Assembly (NCBI GenBank): GCA_022843825.1
Contig: JALHMX010000007.1
Span: 53,619 to 117,618, forward strand
DNA: 64,000 nucleotides
From: Pseudobdellovibrionaceae bacterium
GTDB taxonomy: Bacteria; Bdellovibrionota; Bdellovibrionia; Bdellovibrionales; Bdellovibrionaceae
Direction of reading: 5' to 3'
Shown here: in pieces, positions 25,512 to 34,042 of the stretch
Position numbering within the stretch: position 1 is the stretch's first letter
How the letters are laid out: each line of letters starts with the position of its first letter
Program-made: the position numbers and the translations under genes
Notes under the pieces: model-generated
Databases searched by the model: none
What the model saw: only the letters and a program-made list of their open reading frames with translations
What the model was told of the DNA's origin: nothing

Positions 25512-26621
25512 ATGGAAGATTCTAACATTACTCCCCGTTCACCTTCGCCGGTAGAACTGACCCAAGTTGTAGAGTTTCTAAATAAAAATCTAAGACTAAA
25601 TGTGGCTTGGCCTATAACCAAGGAATACCCTACGGCTATTTCCACAGCCAATGTGCACAATATGAGTATTATTACAGACACTGTTGATGGGAAAATTTTA
25701 TCGCATGCCGTGCTAAAACCTTTTATATGCAAAACACCAATGTCCATTTTTAAAATTGGCGCAATCGGCTCCGTGGTGACAGACCCCGAAGCTCGCAACC
25801 AAGGTCTTAGTCGTAGAAATTTAGAAAATTGCTTAGTAAAAGCCCACGATCAAGATTGCGACTTAGTTATGCTGTGGTCCGATCAATATGAATTTTATAG
25901 AAAATTTGGCTTTGAGTTAGCAGGATTTGAACATGCCTATCTTATCTCTAAACCTCAGCCCATCGTTAATAAAGAATACAAATTTATTAAGGGTCCAAAA
26001 ATAGATGGGGCCGCAATCCTTAAACTTTATAACCAACATTCAGTGAACAGCGCACGGACTAAAGAAGAAGTTCAACAGTACCTAAATATTCCTAATTCAA
26101 ACGTTTACACCATGTGGAATCAACAAAATCAGCTAGTGTCCTATGCAGTTGAGGGTAAAGGTGTTGACTTACAAAACTATATCCACGAATGGGGCGGCTC
26201 GGTTCCCGATATCTTGGATCTACTCAGCTATATGATCCAATCAGAAAATCAAACATACACTTTCATGTGTCCGCATCACAGCATCAACTTAAGAAATAAA
26301 CTCAAAATGATGAGCGACTACTCAAACGATGGCTTTTTAGGAATGATCAAAGTAGTCGACTTCAACAAAATGGCCGCAAAACTAAAAAAAGTATTTATGT
26401 CTGAAGGAATCGACTCCGTCATCTTTGAAAAAAAGGACGACCAAATTATCTTTGGATACAAAAACGATCTTTACACTTTAAAAAATGAAAATGAATTTGT
26501 AAAAATTATTTTTGGGCCCACCGGAGTTAGTGACTTAGGCTTTTTGTCTGAAGAGGCCTGCAAGGTATTTGAAAAAGTTTTTCCACTGCCATTATGGGTG
26601 TGGGGTTGGGACTCTGTCTAA
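25512..26621 (+). CDS. GNAT acetyltransferase, Eis-like architecture
   Basis: The 369-residue product has an N-terminal GNAT fold: IGAIGSVVTDPEARNQGLSRR holds motif A with the acetyl-CoA binding (R/Q)-x-x-G-x-(G/A) turn, here RNQGLS, followed by WSDQYEFYRKFGFE, the typical motif B. The remaining 200 residues may form a second degenerate GNAT plus a C-terminal domain, as in Eis-type proteins; this part is not clearly recognised. ATG 25512 is chosen because GAGGAG precedes it; the upstream in-frame extension to 25437 lacks one. It is the first gene of a four-gene operon, its stop sharing one base with the next start. Confidence 0.78.
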   Translation: MEDSNITPRSPSPVELTQVVEFLNKNLRLNVAWPITKEYPTAISTANVHNMSIITDTVDGKILSHAVLKPFICKTPMSIFKIGAIGSVVTDPEARNQGLSRRNLENCLVKAHDQDCDLVMLWSDQYEFYRKFGFELAGFEHAYLISKPQPIVNKEYKFIKGPKIDGAAILKLYNQHSVNSARTKEEVQQYLNIPNSNVYTMWNQQNQLVSYAVEGKGVDLQNYIHEWGGSVPDILDLLSYMIQSENQTYTFMCPHHSINLRNKLKMMSDYSNDGFLGMIKVVDFNKMAAKLKKVFMSEGIDSVIFEKKDDQIIFGYKNDLYTLKNENEFVKIIFGPTGVSDLGFLSEEACKVFEKVFPLPLWVWGWDSV

Positions 26622-27454
26622 TGAAAAATCATATATATTTATGCCTTATTGCTACTAGTTTCGTGGCGTTTAGCTCATGTCTTAAAAAGCAAAACTTAGA
26701 TGACTCCAACCTAGGCCCTGCTATTAACTCGGATGAACTTCTCAGTAAAATGAGTGATAGCATTGGATCATACAGTTGGGCTTTGGTTAATAAAAATGAA
26801 ATTAGCTCCTTCACATCAATATCTGTTATTGAGGAAAATCAAGTCACCAAAATATATAAACAAGATCTCTTTGTGACCGATGTCGTTGATACTGCAGACA
26901 GTTTGACTATCGACTTTCTATTCAACAAACAGGATTATCTTAACTCACAAAACTCAATCAACAGCCGTCCGTATGGAATCATTTTTACTAAAGAAGAAGG
27001 TTTAATTCGTCAAAATATTACACTATCGGCAGTAGCCGCTAAAAATATTAAAACTCAAGCCGAAGAACCCAAGCCTTTTTTCCTTAATCGAGCCTATGAA
27101 TATTTTGCTTTGCAAGGGTGCCGAGAGGAAAATGTGACTTGTCATAATCTAACCACTGAGGCTTCTAAGATGTATTTACGTCCTGAGCTAGCCAGCGCTA
27201 AGGTATGTCCAGACGTTAATAGCTGCATCATAGACATTAAAAAAATTCGTTTTGATATGCTGGATGGCAGCGTAACCACTTCTGATGGAAAACCCGTTCG
27301 CACTCATCTCACTTTCATAGTTTCCCCACAACTTCCCTTTCTTTCAAAGGTGATGAAATATTGTCAACGCGGACTCGTGGAATATAACAATAGAAAAATA
27401 CTTCAAGAAAATTGTTTATCTGTCGACAGCTTTTCATATGGACAAGAAGACTAA
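26621..27454 (+). CDS. Lipoprotein of unknown function
   Basis: The 277-residue product starts at ATG 26621 (overlapping the GNAT stop, TAATG) and has a lipoprotein signal with lipobox AFSSC near residue 20. The mature part has no recognised domain; four cysteines are clustered at QGCREENVTCHN and KVCPDVNSCI, likely disulfide-bonded in the periplasm. It is translationally coupled to the GNAT gene and followed 19 bases later by the ElbB-like gene. Confidence 0.72.
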   Translation: MKNHIYLCLIATSFVAFSSCLKKQNLDDSNLGPAINSDELLSKMSDSIGSYSWALVNKNEISSFTSISVIEENQVTKIYKQDLFVTDVVDTADSLTIDFLFNKQDYLNSQNSINSRPYGIIFTKEEGLIRQNITLSAVAAKNIKTQAEEPKPFFLNRAYEYFALQGCREENVTCHNLTTEASKMYLRPELASAKVCPDVNSCIIDIKKIRFDMLDGSVTTSDGKPVRTHLTFIVSPQLPFLSKVMKYCQRGLVEYNNRKILQENCLSVDSFSYGQED

Positions 27455-27473
27455 AATTTAATAAAAAAGAAGT

Positions 27474-28109
27474 ATGAAAAAAATTGCTGTCATACTTCTT
27501 TCTCCTGGTCACAAAGACGGATCTGAAATTACAGAGGCGGCCTGTGCACGCATCGCCCTTTCTGAACTTAAAGCTGAAGTTTCTTATTTTAGTTTTGATG
27601 TAAACTTCCCCACAGATGATGGACTAGGTGCCAGAAATGCGCTTGTTGAATCACAGCGTATATCGCGCGGTGAAAGTTTGCCCATTAATGAATTAAATCC
27701 TGAAATCTACGATGCTTTAGTTTTACCTGGTGGTTCCGGTATGCTGAAAAACCTTTCTACCTGGTTAGTTGACAAAGAGAAGTTTGAAATTCACTCAGCT
27801 CTTCAAAATGTTATTTTGAAATTTTATCAACAGAGTAAGCCGATTGGGGCTATATGTATCTCACCCTTCCTGGTAGCTCATGTTTTAAAGAATCATAAAC
27901 CATTAATTACTTTAGGTCAGTCTTCTGAGCTGATTTCAACTTTATCCCAGTTCGACATCCAACATGAAGCCTGCCCTTCAGAAGATTATATCACAGATCG
28001 TGACTGCAAAGTTTTATCTACGCCAGCCTACATGAATGATCATGCAACGCCATTTGAAGTTTACACGGGCATTCGCTTAATGATTAAAGAACTTGTAGAA
28101 ATGGCTTAA
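27474..28109 (+). CDS. elbB: ElbB-like DJ-1/PfpI superfamily protein
   Basis: The 211-residue product matches the ElbB/ES1 branch of the class I glutamine amidotransferase-like fold: the start KKIAVILLSPGHKDGSEITEA corresponds to the family's opening strand and DGSE motif, RNALVESQRISRGE and LVLPGGSGMLKNLS follow, and AICISPF carries the nucleophile-elbow Cys. E. coli ElbB has been reported to have glyoxalase activity and was linked to isoprenoid synthesis through genetics. It precedes the penicillin acylase gene with no intervening base. Confidence 0.88.
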   Translation: MKKIAVILLSPGHKDGSEITEAACARIALSELKAEVSYFSFDVNFPTDDGLGARNALVESQRISRGESLPINELNPEIYDALVLPGGSGMLKNLSTWLVDKEKFEIHSALQNVILKFYQQSKPIGAICISPFLVAHVLKNHKPLITLGQSSELISTLSQFDIQHEACPSEDYITDRDCKVLSTPAYMNDHATPFEVYTGIRLMIKELVEMA

Positions 28110-30356
28110 ATGAAAAAAGTCTTTATTTTAGTTTTCTTGGCTATCATGTTGTGTGCTGCTGCTTTTTATTTCTACATCCGCTATCAAACTGCTCCGATCT
28201 ATCAGGGGCAAATTCGGATGCCACAGCTGAAAGAACCTGTGCACGTTTACTATGATAACTACGGTATTCCACATATTCGTGCAGAAAATCGTGCTGATCT
28301 TTATAAAGCCTACGGCTACGTCGTTATGCAAGATCGTTTTTTTCAAATCCAAATGCAAAAAATGATTGCTTCGGGCCGACTCTCTGAGTGGTTTGGTGGG
28401 GCGACTTTGCCTACAGATAAGGTTTTAAGAAATTTGGGAGCAAAGCACTATATGAGCCAATGGCTTAAACTCAATCTTCCCAAAATAAACCCTCAGTTGG
28501 TGAAAGATCTAAAATCTTGGCTTATCGGTGTAAATGAATGTGTAAAAAAATGTCCAAGACCGATCGAACTTATTCTACTTCGCGAACAACCCGAAGAAAT
28601 CACCATGGAAGATGTTTTAGCTTTTAGTGCGGTTATGTCATTTACTTTTACAAAAAATTATTTTAGCGACGCTTTACTTTCGCAGTTAGCGCGAAATGTT
28701 CAAGGGCAACAACTTGACGAAATTGTCGGAACTACGACCAGCGCAACTTTATCTTTTGCAACTAAAGTAAGATCTAAATCGTTGGACATTATAGATCCCT
28801 TAAACTATTTACCACAAATGGATGGTAGCCAAAGCTGGGTGATTTCGCCGCAAAAAAGTGTTTCTGGTTTTGCTACTTTGGCCAATGATCCGCATATTGG
28901 CTATTCCAATCCTGGAGTTTGGTATGAGGCCCATCTAAAATCTCCTGACTTTGAACTTTATGGTCACTTTGTTCCTATTATTCCTTTTGCCTTGATAGGT
29001 CATAATTTAAATAAAGCCTGGGCCTTAACAATGTCTTACACTGACGACTTAGATCTTTTAAGAAGTTCTAGTGCTACGCAAATTATCGAGCGCACTGAGA
29101 TTTTGTATGTAAAAAATGGTCCGGCCCTTGAACTCAAACTGCAAGACACTCCTCATGGACCTATTATTAACGAGTTATTGCAAAATAAAAATAATACTAT
29201 TTTAGATTGGCACTATTACCATAACGATAACTATATTATCGAAAGTTTTTATGATCTGGCCTTGGCTGAAAACCTGGATCAATTCTATAGCGCTGTTAAA
29301 AAGGGGAAAGCGCCTGGGCTAAATATTTCCTGGGCCGACAAATCAGGAAATATTGCATGGAAAATACTAGGTTACTTTCCATTCAGGAAAGAGCCTTTCT
29401 GGAAAATCCGCGATACTAATCATCAAACAGAAACCTTGCCAGATTCTCAAGTCCCCTCATTAGAAAATCCAGAAGTCGGATACATTCTTAGTGCCAATCA
29501 AAAGCCGCCAATCAAGTTTGATGAAAAAAATGTGGTCGGGTTCTGGGATCGCGGGGAAAGATATGCAGTCCTAAATCAACAATTACAGTCAAAAGAAAAA
29601 ATAGACCTGGATTTTCAACGAAAGCTATTTGTGAATAACACTTTTCTTCAAGCTTCTGATCGGCTAAAGAAAATGCTGAGCCTAATACAAGGGTCACACG
29701 AAGTGGTGCAGATGTTAAACCAATGGAACGGAGAAGCTGATATCGATAATCAGGCCCAAGGTTTTTATCATATGTGGCTCGACGAAATAGCCAGAGCAAT
29801 CCTCGGTAAATATTTCGACTCGATTCAGTTTGAGCAGTTTTGTAGTACTCCCAACTATTGGAAATTTATCCTGTTTGTAATTGATCATCCGCAATCGACC
29901 TGGTGGGATAATCAGCGACAGTCTATCCTGCAATCAACTTTTGAAAAAACTTTAAATTTTTTCAGTACAAAGTTCGGTAATACTGAGAATTGGAAATGGG
30001 GCAAACTTCATACGGTCGAATACGAGCACCCCTTAGGAAAACTTAAAATTCTGCGGCCAATTTTTAACTTGGGTCCCTATCCCGCCGAAGGTGGAAGCAT
30101 GATCCCCAATGCTTTTAGACATAAATTTTGTTCTTCTAACTTTAACGTCACCGGTGGAGCGTCTACCCGACGACTTATCGACTTTAAAAATCCAGCGGAA
30201 AGCTGGGGAATACTTCCCACCGGTAACTCAGGTTCTCCTTTTAGTAAACATTATGGCAATCAAGTTGACCTTTATTTAAGGGGTGAGCTTCGTCCACAAA
30301 TTATGAACTGGGACGCCATTCAAGCCTTCAAAGATCATTTAGAGTTTATTAAGTAG
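28110..30356 (+). CDS. Penicillin acylase family N-terminal nucleophile hydrolase
   Basis: This 748-residue Ntn-hydrolase precursor is probably periplasmic or membrane-anchored (hydrophobic N-terminus about 5-22). The alpha chain carries VHVYYDNYGIPHIRAEN and YGYVVMQDRFFQIQM. The processing site is DGSQSWVISP, where S240 would become the N-terminal nucleophile of the beta chain, followed by LANDPHIGYSNPGVWYEAHL. The C-terminal GGASTRRLIDFKNP and GNSGSPFSKHYGNQ segments are also typical. Family members hydrolyse beta-lactam side chains, acyl-homoserine lactones or aculeacin; substrate cannot be told here. It ends the GNAT-lipoprotein-elbB operon and meets a convergent gene after one base. Confidence 0.9.
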   Translation: MKKVFILVFLAIMLCAAAFYFYIRYQTAPIYQGQIRMPQLKEPVHVYYDNYGIPHIRAENRADLYKAYGYVVMQDRFFQIQMQKMIASGRLSEWFGGATLPTDKVLRNLGAKHYMSQWLKLNLPKINPQLVKDLKSWLIGVNECVKKCPRPIELILLREQPEEITMEDVLAFSAVMSFTFTKNYFSDALLSQLARNVQGQQLDEIVGTTTSATLSFATKVRSKSLDIIDPLNYLPQMDGSQSWVISPQKSVSGFATLANDPHIGYSNPGVWYEAHLKSPDFELYGHFVPIIPFALIGHNLNKAWALTMSYTDDLDLLRSSSATQIIERTEILYVKNGPALELKLQDTPHGPIINELLQNKNNTILDWHYYHNDNYIIESFYDLALAENLDQFYSAVKKGKAPGLNISWADKSGNIAWKILGYFPFRKEPFWKIRDTNHQTETLPDSQVPSLENPEVGYILSANQKPPIKFDEKNVVGFWDRGERYAVLNQQLQSKEKIDLDFQRKLFVNNTFLQASDRLKKMLSLIQGSHEVVQMLNQWNGEADIDNQAQGFYHMWLDEIARAILGKYFDSIQFEQFCSTPNYWKFILFVIDHPQSTWWDNQRQSILQSTFEKTLNFFSTKFGNTENWKWGKLHTVEYEHPLGKLKILRPIFNLGPYPAEGGSMIPNAFRHKFCSSNFNVTGGASTRRLIDFKNPAESWGILPTGNSGSPFSKHYGNQVDLYLRGELRPQIMNWDAIQAFKDHLEFIK

Positions 30357-30357
30357 T

Positions 30358-31140
30358 TCAAAACTTTTCACACACCGCTAGTGTTTCAGCTGTTAATTTT
30401 ATACAAATTTGTCCTGGCAATCCGGCTTTTCCCGGTTGAGGTATTACATGACAGTTCTTACCCTTGGGAAATTTATTATTTGCCGGATCTTTTTGATAAT
30501 TGAGTGTAGCAACAGGATTAACCAACACTTCTCCTATGAGTCCGCCAGGAGCTACCTTCATAGATGTTGTTATAAAAAAGTTGGCCGCTCGTTCGGATTC
30601 AAAAAAGAACGAGCCCGATTGACCAGAGTTACTGCCGCTGTTGGGTTGACAGGCTCCTGAGGGTGATCGATCAATATAGATATTATTGGTTACAACAGTC
30701 GTCCATCCCCGCTTACCTGGCCCGCCTTGCTGGGCATTCATATGCACTTGTATATTTCCGTAGGCCTCTCGAGTTTTAATCTTTACCAATCCACCATTCA
30801 GTCCCACCGTTTCATAAGGTGCTACCAAGTTATCTTCAGAAAAATTTTGAATACTAGCACCAACAGCTGAATCCATAGTCGTCGCTTGTATGACTAATGA
30901 AAACTGATTGGTATAGATGCGCGCATATGGTCCCAAAATAATTTTATCCGCTTGAATCATCAAATCTGCAGTTAGGTTCATCGTATCATTAAGCTCAAAT
31001 ATCACTGACGCAGGCGGTACTGGTTTACTACTTATAGCAGTCTGCACTTCCGTAATACCTTCTACATCGGATTTTTTCTGAATTTTTAAACAAGCAGAAA
31101 AAATTAAAACCGCAATTAACCCAATAACTTTTTTCATCAT
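30358..31140 (-). CDS. Lipoprotein of unknown function
   Basis: The product (about 260 residues) has a lipoprotein signal, MKKVIGLIAVLIFSAC. I start it at ATG 31138-31140 (GAGG five bases upstream); the adjacent ATG and an upstream GTG are alternatives. The mature protein is Gly/Asn-rich with repeated short hydrophobic stretches (NLTADLMIQADKIILGPYARIYTNQFSLVIQA), reminiscent of beta-helix or right-handed parallel strands, and two GxPG segments. No family is recognised. It is transcribed alone. Confidence 0.68.
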   Translation of the reverse strand: MMKKVIGLIAVLIFSACLKIQKKSDVEGITEVQTAISSKPVPPASVIFELNDTMNLTADLMIQADKIILGPYARIYTNQFSLVIQATTMDSAVGASIQNFSEDNLVAPYETVGLNGGLVKIKTREAYGNIQVHMNAQQGGPGKRGWTTVVTNNIYIDRSPSGACQPNSGSNSGQSGSFFFESERAANFFITTSMKVAPGGLIGEVLVNPVATLNYQKDPANNKFPKGKNCHVIPQPGKAGLPGQICIKLTAETLAVCEKF

Positions 31141-31284
31141 ATACACCTCTTAAGTTTAAAAGATGCAATCGGCGAAATCACCTCAGGTATAATAATTTGC
31201 AGCTAAGATTCGTCCGGCGGATCGTCCGACAAAAGTCTGTGAACAGATTTTGCAAAGAATAATCTTACACAACGGAGGCACAAC

Positions 31285-31506
31285 ATGAAGCCGGCTAACA
31301 CTTTGAAAATTGTTGATATTAACTACTATGAAAACGCTGCGAGTATGTTACAAAAAGCTTTTGTTTCTATCCATTGCAACTGCGCCTTGTGTGCTAACAA
31401 CTTAGAAATCGCTGTATCTAGTACCGACGCAGGTGAAGTTAAAGAGGAAGCATATTGCCCCAGATGCGAGATGAAGCTTCGATCCAAAAATTATGTTCTA
31501 CAATAA
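31285..31506 (+). CDS. Small zinc-ribbon protein
   Basis: The 73-residue product has CNCALC (C-x-C-x2-C) at about residues 31-36 and CPRC near residue 58, a probable zinc ribbon. GGAGG lies six bases before the ATG. Such proteins are often regulators or metallochaperones; no specific family is recognised. It is a single gene whose end overlaps the convergent ALDH-like gene by nine bases. Confidence 0.7.
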   Translation: MKPANTLKIVDINYYENAASMLQKAFVSIHCNCALCANNLEIAVSSTDAGEVKEEAYCPRCEMKLRSKNYVLQ

Positions 31507-32859
31507 TGAGATAACTTTGACGTTCGAATTAAATTCGCCAAAAATTTGACGATCCTGCATTCCAAAAGCGGATTGTTTGACGGCGTGGACTGATAAATCC
31601 TTAAATATTGACCACTGATTCACACTGATCGCACCCACATCCAGCTGACTTACAATTTTGATCGAAGGCTCAGCTTTTGAAAAAATCTGCGCACTATGTC
31701 CGTAATATGAAACATTAGAATACTTAGGCACATCAAATCCATACTTTACCGCTGACAACACATAGAGTGGCATATGAAGCTCGTCTTGCTGAAGCTCAGA
31801 ACAATTCGACATGTCATATGTAAATATGGGTTTCATATAGTTATTTTTTGCATCTGAATAGTTAGAAAAAATAAGTTTGGCTTGATCTTGCTCTGCTGTT
31901 TTCTTAAGTTCGTTGTAGCTTAAGCCCTCATAGGACTTCACCATAGGTCCCCACCAACTTTTATCTTTCGGGCTTTCCGCAGGTCTCAACTTATTTAAAG
32001 TTTCATTTATAGCTTCTACCCAACCGGCTTGATGTTTCTCTAGAATAAATAAGCGCGAAGAGTTCCAAGCCAATTGCCCTTGTCCTGATAAAAATGTCTC
32101 AAGCACTTGATTAACTGTGACTGCATCTGGTTCATCTAGTGCTAAACAGGAATTCTTCGTTCCACTGGCCAGTTGAATTTTTTTAAATTGTTTATCTGCT
32201 AAAGTATTTTGGGTTTTCAAAATTTGTACACAAGTTTGAAGTGTTCCCGTAGCAGTTACTGCTTTAATACCAGGATGAGTAACTAAAATTTTTTTAGCTT
32301 CTGCATCTGATGTGACCACAAACTGCACCACTCCATCAGGCACTCCGGATTTTTTCAAAAGATCATTCCAATGATTGGGTAAACTTGGTGAGGCTGAAGA
32401 AACTTTTACCAATACAGTGTTCCCCGCCAAAACAGCTGACAAAGCTTTTTCAATAAATAGTCGATTTGATAAGTTCCACGAAAGAATAACAGAAACAACG
32501 CCATTAGGTTGATACTGTTTATGATTGTGAATATTTTTTTGATGCTGAAGTATTTCATTTTGATATGCTTCTAAAATACGAAGGCCTACTTCAAAATTTG
32601 CTCGCATTGTTAAGTCTTCAGATAACCCTTGATCCATGGATTCAGAATCAATAATGTCATTTTTTTTTAATTTATAATTTGCAATTATATTTTTTAAAAT
32701 CGTAAGGCGCTGATCTAATGTAGTTGTTTTCCAATCTAAATAAACTTTATTAGATGTCTGAATCATTTTAATAATATCCATCAGGCTATGCTGAGGCATT
32801 TTGTATAATACATCATTTGTGAATGGATTTAATTTGATTATTTCTTGGAGGGAACTCAT
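31498..32859 (-). CDS. Aldehyde dehydrogenase superfamily protein, probably inactive
   Basis: The 453-residue product follows the ALDH fold throughout: VVSVILSWNLSNRLFIEKALSAVLAGNTVLVKVSS is the classical segment including the Asn (N129) and Lys (K152), and an ALDH NAD-site region follows. At the active site, however, the usual ELGGK segment with the catalytic Glu reads IQLASGTKNS, and the G-Q-x-Cys segment reads GQLAWNSSR, so Ala264 stands where the nucleophilic Cys belongs. Both catalytic residues are therefore missing by alignment with the motif. It could be a scaffold or regulatory pseudoenzyme. It is transcribed alone, with GGAGG close upstream of the ATG. Confidence 0.85.
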   Translation of the reverse strand: MSSLQEIIKLNPFTNDVLYKMPQHSLMDIIKMIQTSNKVYLDWKTTTLDQRLTILKNIIANYKLKKNDIIDSESMDQGLSEDLTMRANFEVGLRILEAYQNEILQHQKNIHNHKQYQPNGVVSVILSWNLSNRLFIEKALSAVLAGNTVLVKVSSASPSLPNHWNDLLKKSGVPDGVVQFVVTSDAEAKKILVTHPGIKAVTATGTLQTCVQILKTQNTLADKQFKKIQLASGTKNSCLALDEPDAVTVNQVLETFLSGQGQLAWNSSRLFILEKHQAGWVEAINETLNKLRPAESPKDKSWWGPMVKSYEGLSYNELKKTAEQDQAKLIFSNYSDAKNNYMKPIFTYDMSNCSELQQDELHMPLYVLSAVKYGFDVPKYSNVSYYGHSAQIFSKAEPSIKIVSQLDVGAISVNQWSIFKDLSVHAVKQSAFGMQDRQIFGEFNSNVKVISLL

Positions 32860-33203
32860 AGGCTAGAAATAGCAAGAAAGTATTCAGAAGTACAGGGTTC
32901 AGAAGAGGTGGGACCGACTGGATCTGTTTTGGTGTCGTCGGCCCGACCCAGAGACTTATCAAACAATAAATCTCTTTTTGACTACAATTCGGCGAAGGTA
33001 TTTACCTAAAGCCTAAGCTTAAGTTACGACTATGAAGCCGCTACCTCCGCCTTAGTTATGTCAAATGAATTTACCATAACACCACCTCCTTTCGCGCTGT
33101 AAGAACAGCAAATACAGAATAACAGAAAAGAAGGTGCCTTTATTCATATATTTTTGCGCAAAAATAATCCTAGACCAAGGTCTTATTCACTAAAGTTTTC
33201 ACT
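32860..33203. other. 344-base intergenic region with hairpin and micro-ORF
   Basis: The gap between the HIT gene and the ALDH-like gene holds no long ORF. It contains a GC-rich stem (GGGACCGAC at 32910-32918 against GTCGGCCC at 32937-32944), a weak terminator-like stem with a T run at about 32949-32980, a perfect-consensus ribosome binding site followed by a 15-codon ORF at 33030-33077, and the dyad AGACCAAGGTCT at 33172-33183. It may encode a small RNA or leader; I see no tRNA or known RNA family. Confidence 0.4.
33030..33077 (-). CDS. 15-codon micro-ORF with consensus ribosome binding site
   Basis: AAAGGAGGTG on the minus strand is followed after five bases by an ATG opening a 15-residue frame (MVNSFDITKAEVAAS) and a TAG stop. 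The ribosome binding site is among the strongest in the window, yet the peptide is too short to judge. It could be a leader peptide or micropeptide. Confidence 0.3.
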   Translation of the reverse strand: MVNSFDITKAEVAAS

Positions 33204-33593
33204 CTAGAGATGTTTTTGAAGCTTAGACAATAACGTCTGCATTTCTTCAGCTGGCAATCTTTGAGCTTTTTTAAAGTCTAAATCAGCCATAGACCACGCC
33301 GGAATTAAATGAAGATGATAGTGCGGCACTTCAAACCCGACAGCAGCAGTTAGTACTCGCTCACAACCAGTGACTTGAGTGATCGCCTTAGCAATCTTTT
33401 GCGCATTAAGACCAACCTGGGTGTAGGCATCAGCAGGAACGCTGTACCAATGATTAACCTCTTGCTTAGGGATAACGATGACGTGCCCAGGATTAACTTG
33501 ATCCAAAGCTAAAATAGCGATGGTTAACTCATCTTCTAAAACTTTGTAGGCTGGTAATTCGCCTTGAATAATTTTTGTAAATATTGATGCCAT
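33204..33593 (-). CDS. HIT family nucleotide hydrolase
   Basis: The 129-residue product has the histidine-triad motif in VPHYHLHLIPAW (H-x-H-x-H) plus the family start of IFTKIIQGELPAYKV and the PGHVIVIPKQ strand. HIT proteins hydrolyse AMP-linked nucleotides, dinucleoside polyphosphates or adenosine phosphoramidates. AGGAG lies before ATG 33593. It follows the WHy lipoprotein gene with no gap and closes the gltA operon. Confidence 0.92.
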   Translation of the reverse strand: MASIFTKIIQGELPAYKVLEDELTIAILALDQVNPGHVIVIPKQEVNHWYSVPADAYTQVGLNAQKIAKAITQVTGCERVLTAAVGFEVPHYHLHLIPAWSMADLDFKKAQRLPAEEMQTLLSKLQKHL

Positions 33594-34034
33594 CTATTCT
33601 CCTAATTTGAGCTGACCCTTTTCTTCAAAAGGTATAGAGATTAGTCCCAGGTCCACACTGCCCTTAAATACGTAATCCTTAGTGGTTTTTTTATTGAGTA
33701 AATTACTCACTAACGATTGCAAAGCATTGTATTTAAACTTTAAAGGTACAACGACATCGACCATACCATTTGAAGGGACTTCGATGCCTTGCGTGTACTC
33801 ACCCTCAGTCACCGTATCGCCTTCTAAATTGAGACCATAGGTGATCTTACCCACCTTAAGCTTCAATGGGTTGGGATTGTTGATGTTTAATTTTAAATCT
33901 AAAGAAAGATCTTTCGATGAAATATCTGTAACTTGAACATCTGTAACTTTTACTTCGGGATCTTTTAATAACTTTTCAGTCAAGCTTGTACACGCTGCAA
34001 GCGTGCATGCAAAAACTAAAAATAAAAGTTTCAC
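33594..34034 (-). CDS. LEA14/WHy-domain lipoprotein
   Basis: The product has a lipoprotein signal (MKLLFLVFACTLAAC) and a WHy/LEA type 2 domain: paired beta strands with the NINNPNPLKLKVGKITYGLNL segment and VPSNGMVDVVVPLKFKY, as in plant LEA14. Such proteins are linked to desiccation or stress protection and are often outer-membrane lipoproteins. I start it at GTG 34032-34034 just after the gltA stop; in-frame ATGs at 34065-34067 and 34089-34091 lie inside gltA and would put a basic extension ahead of the signal. It lies between gltA and the HIT gene. Confidence 0.82.
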   Translation of the reverse strand: MKLLFLVFACTLAACTSLTEKLLKDPEVKVTDVQVTDISSKDLSLDLKLNINNPNPLKLKVGKITYGLNLEGDTVTEGEYTQGIEVPSNGMVDVVVPLKFKYNALQSLVSNLLNKKTTKDYVFKGSVDLGLISIPFEEKGQLKLGE

Positions 34035-34042
34035 GCGCACTC

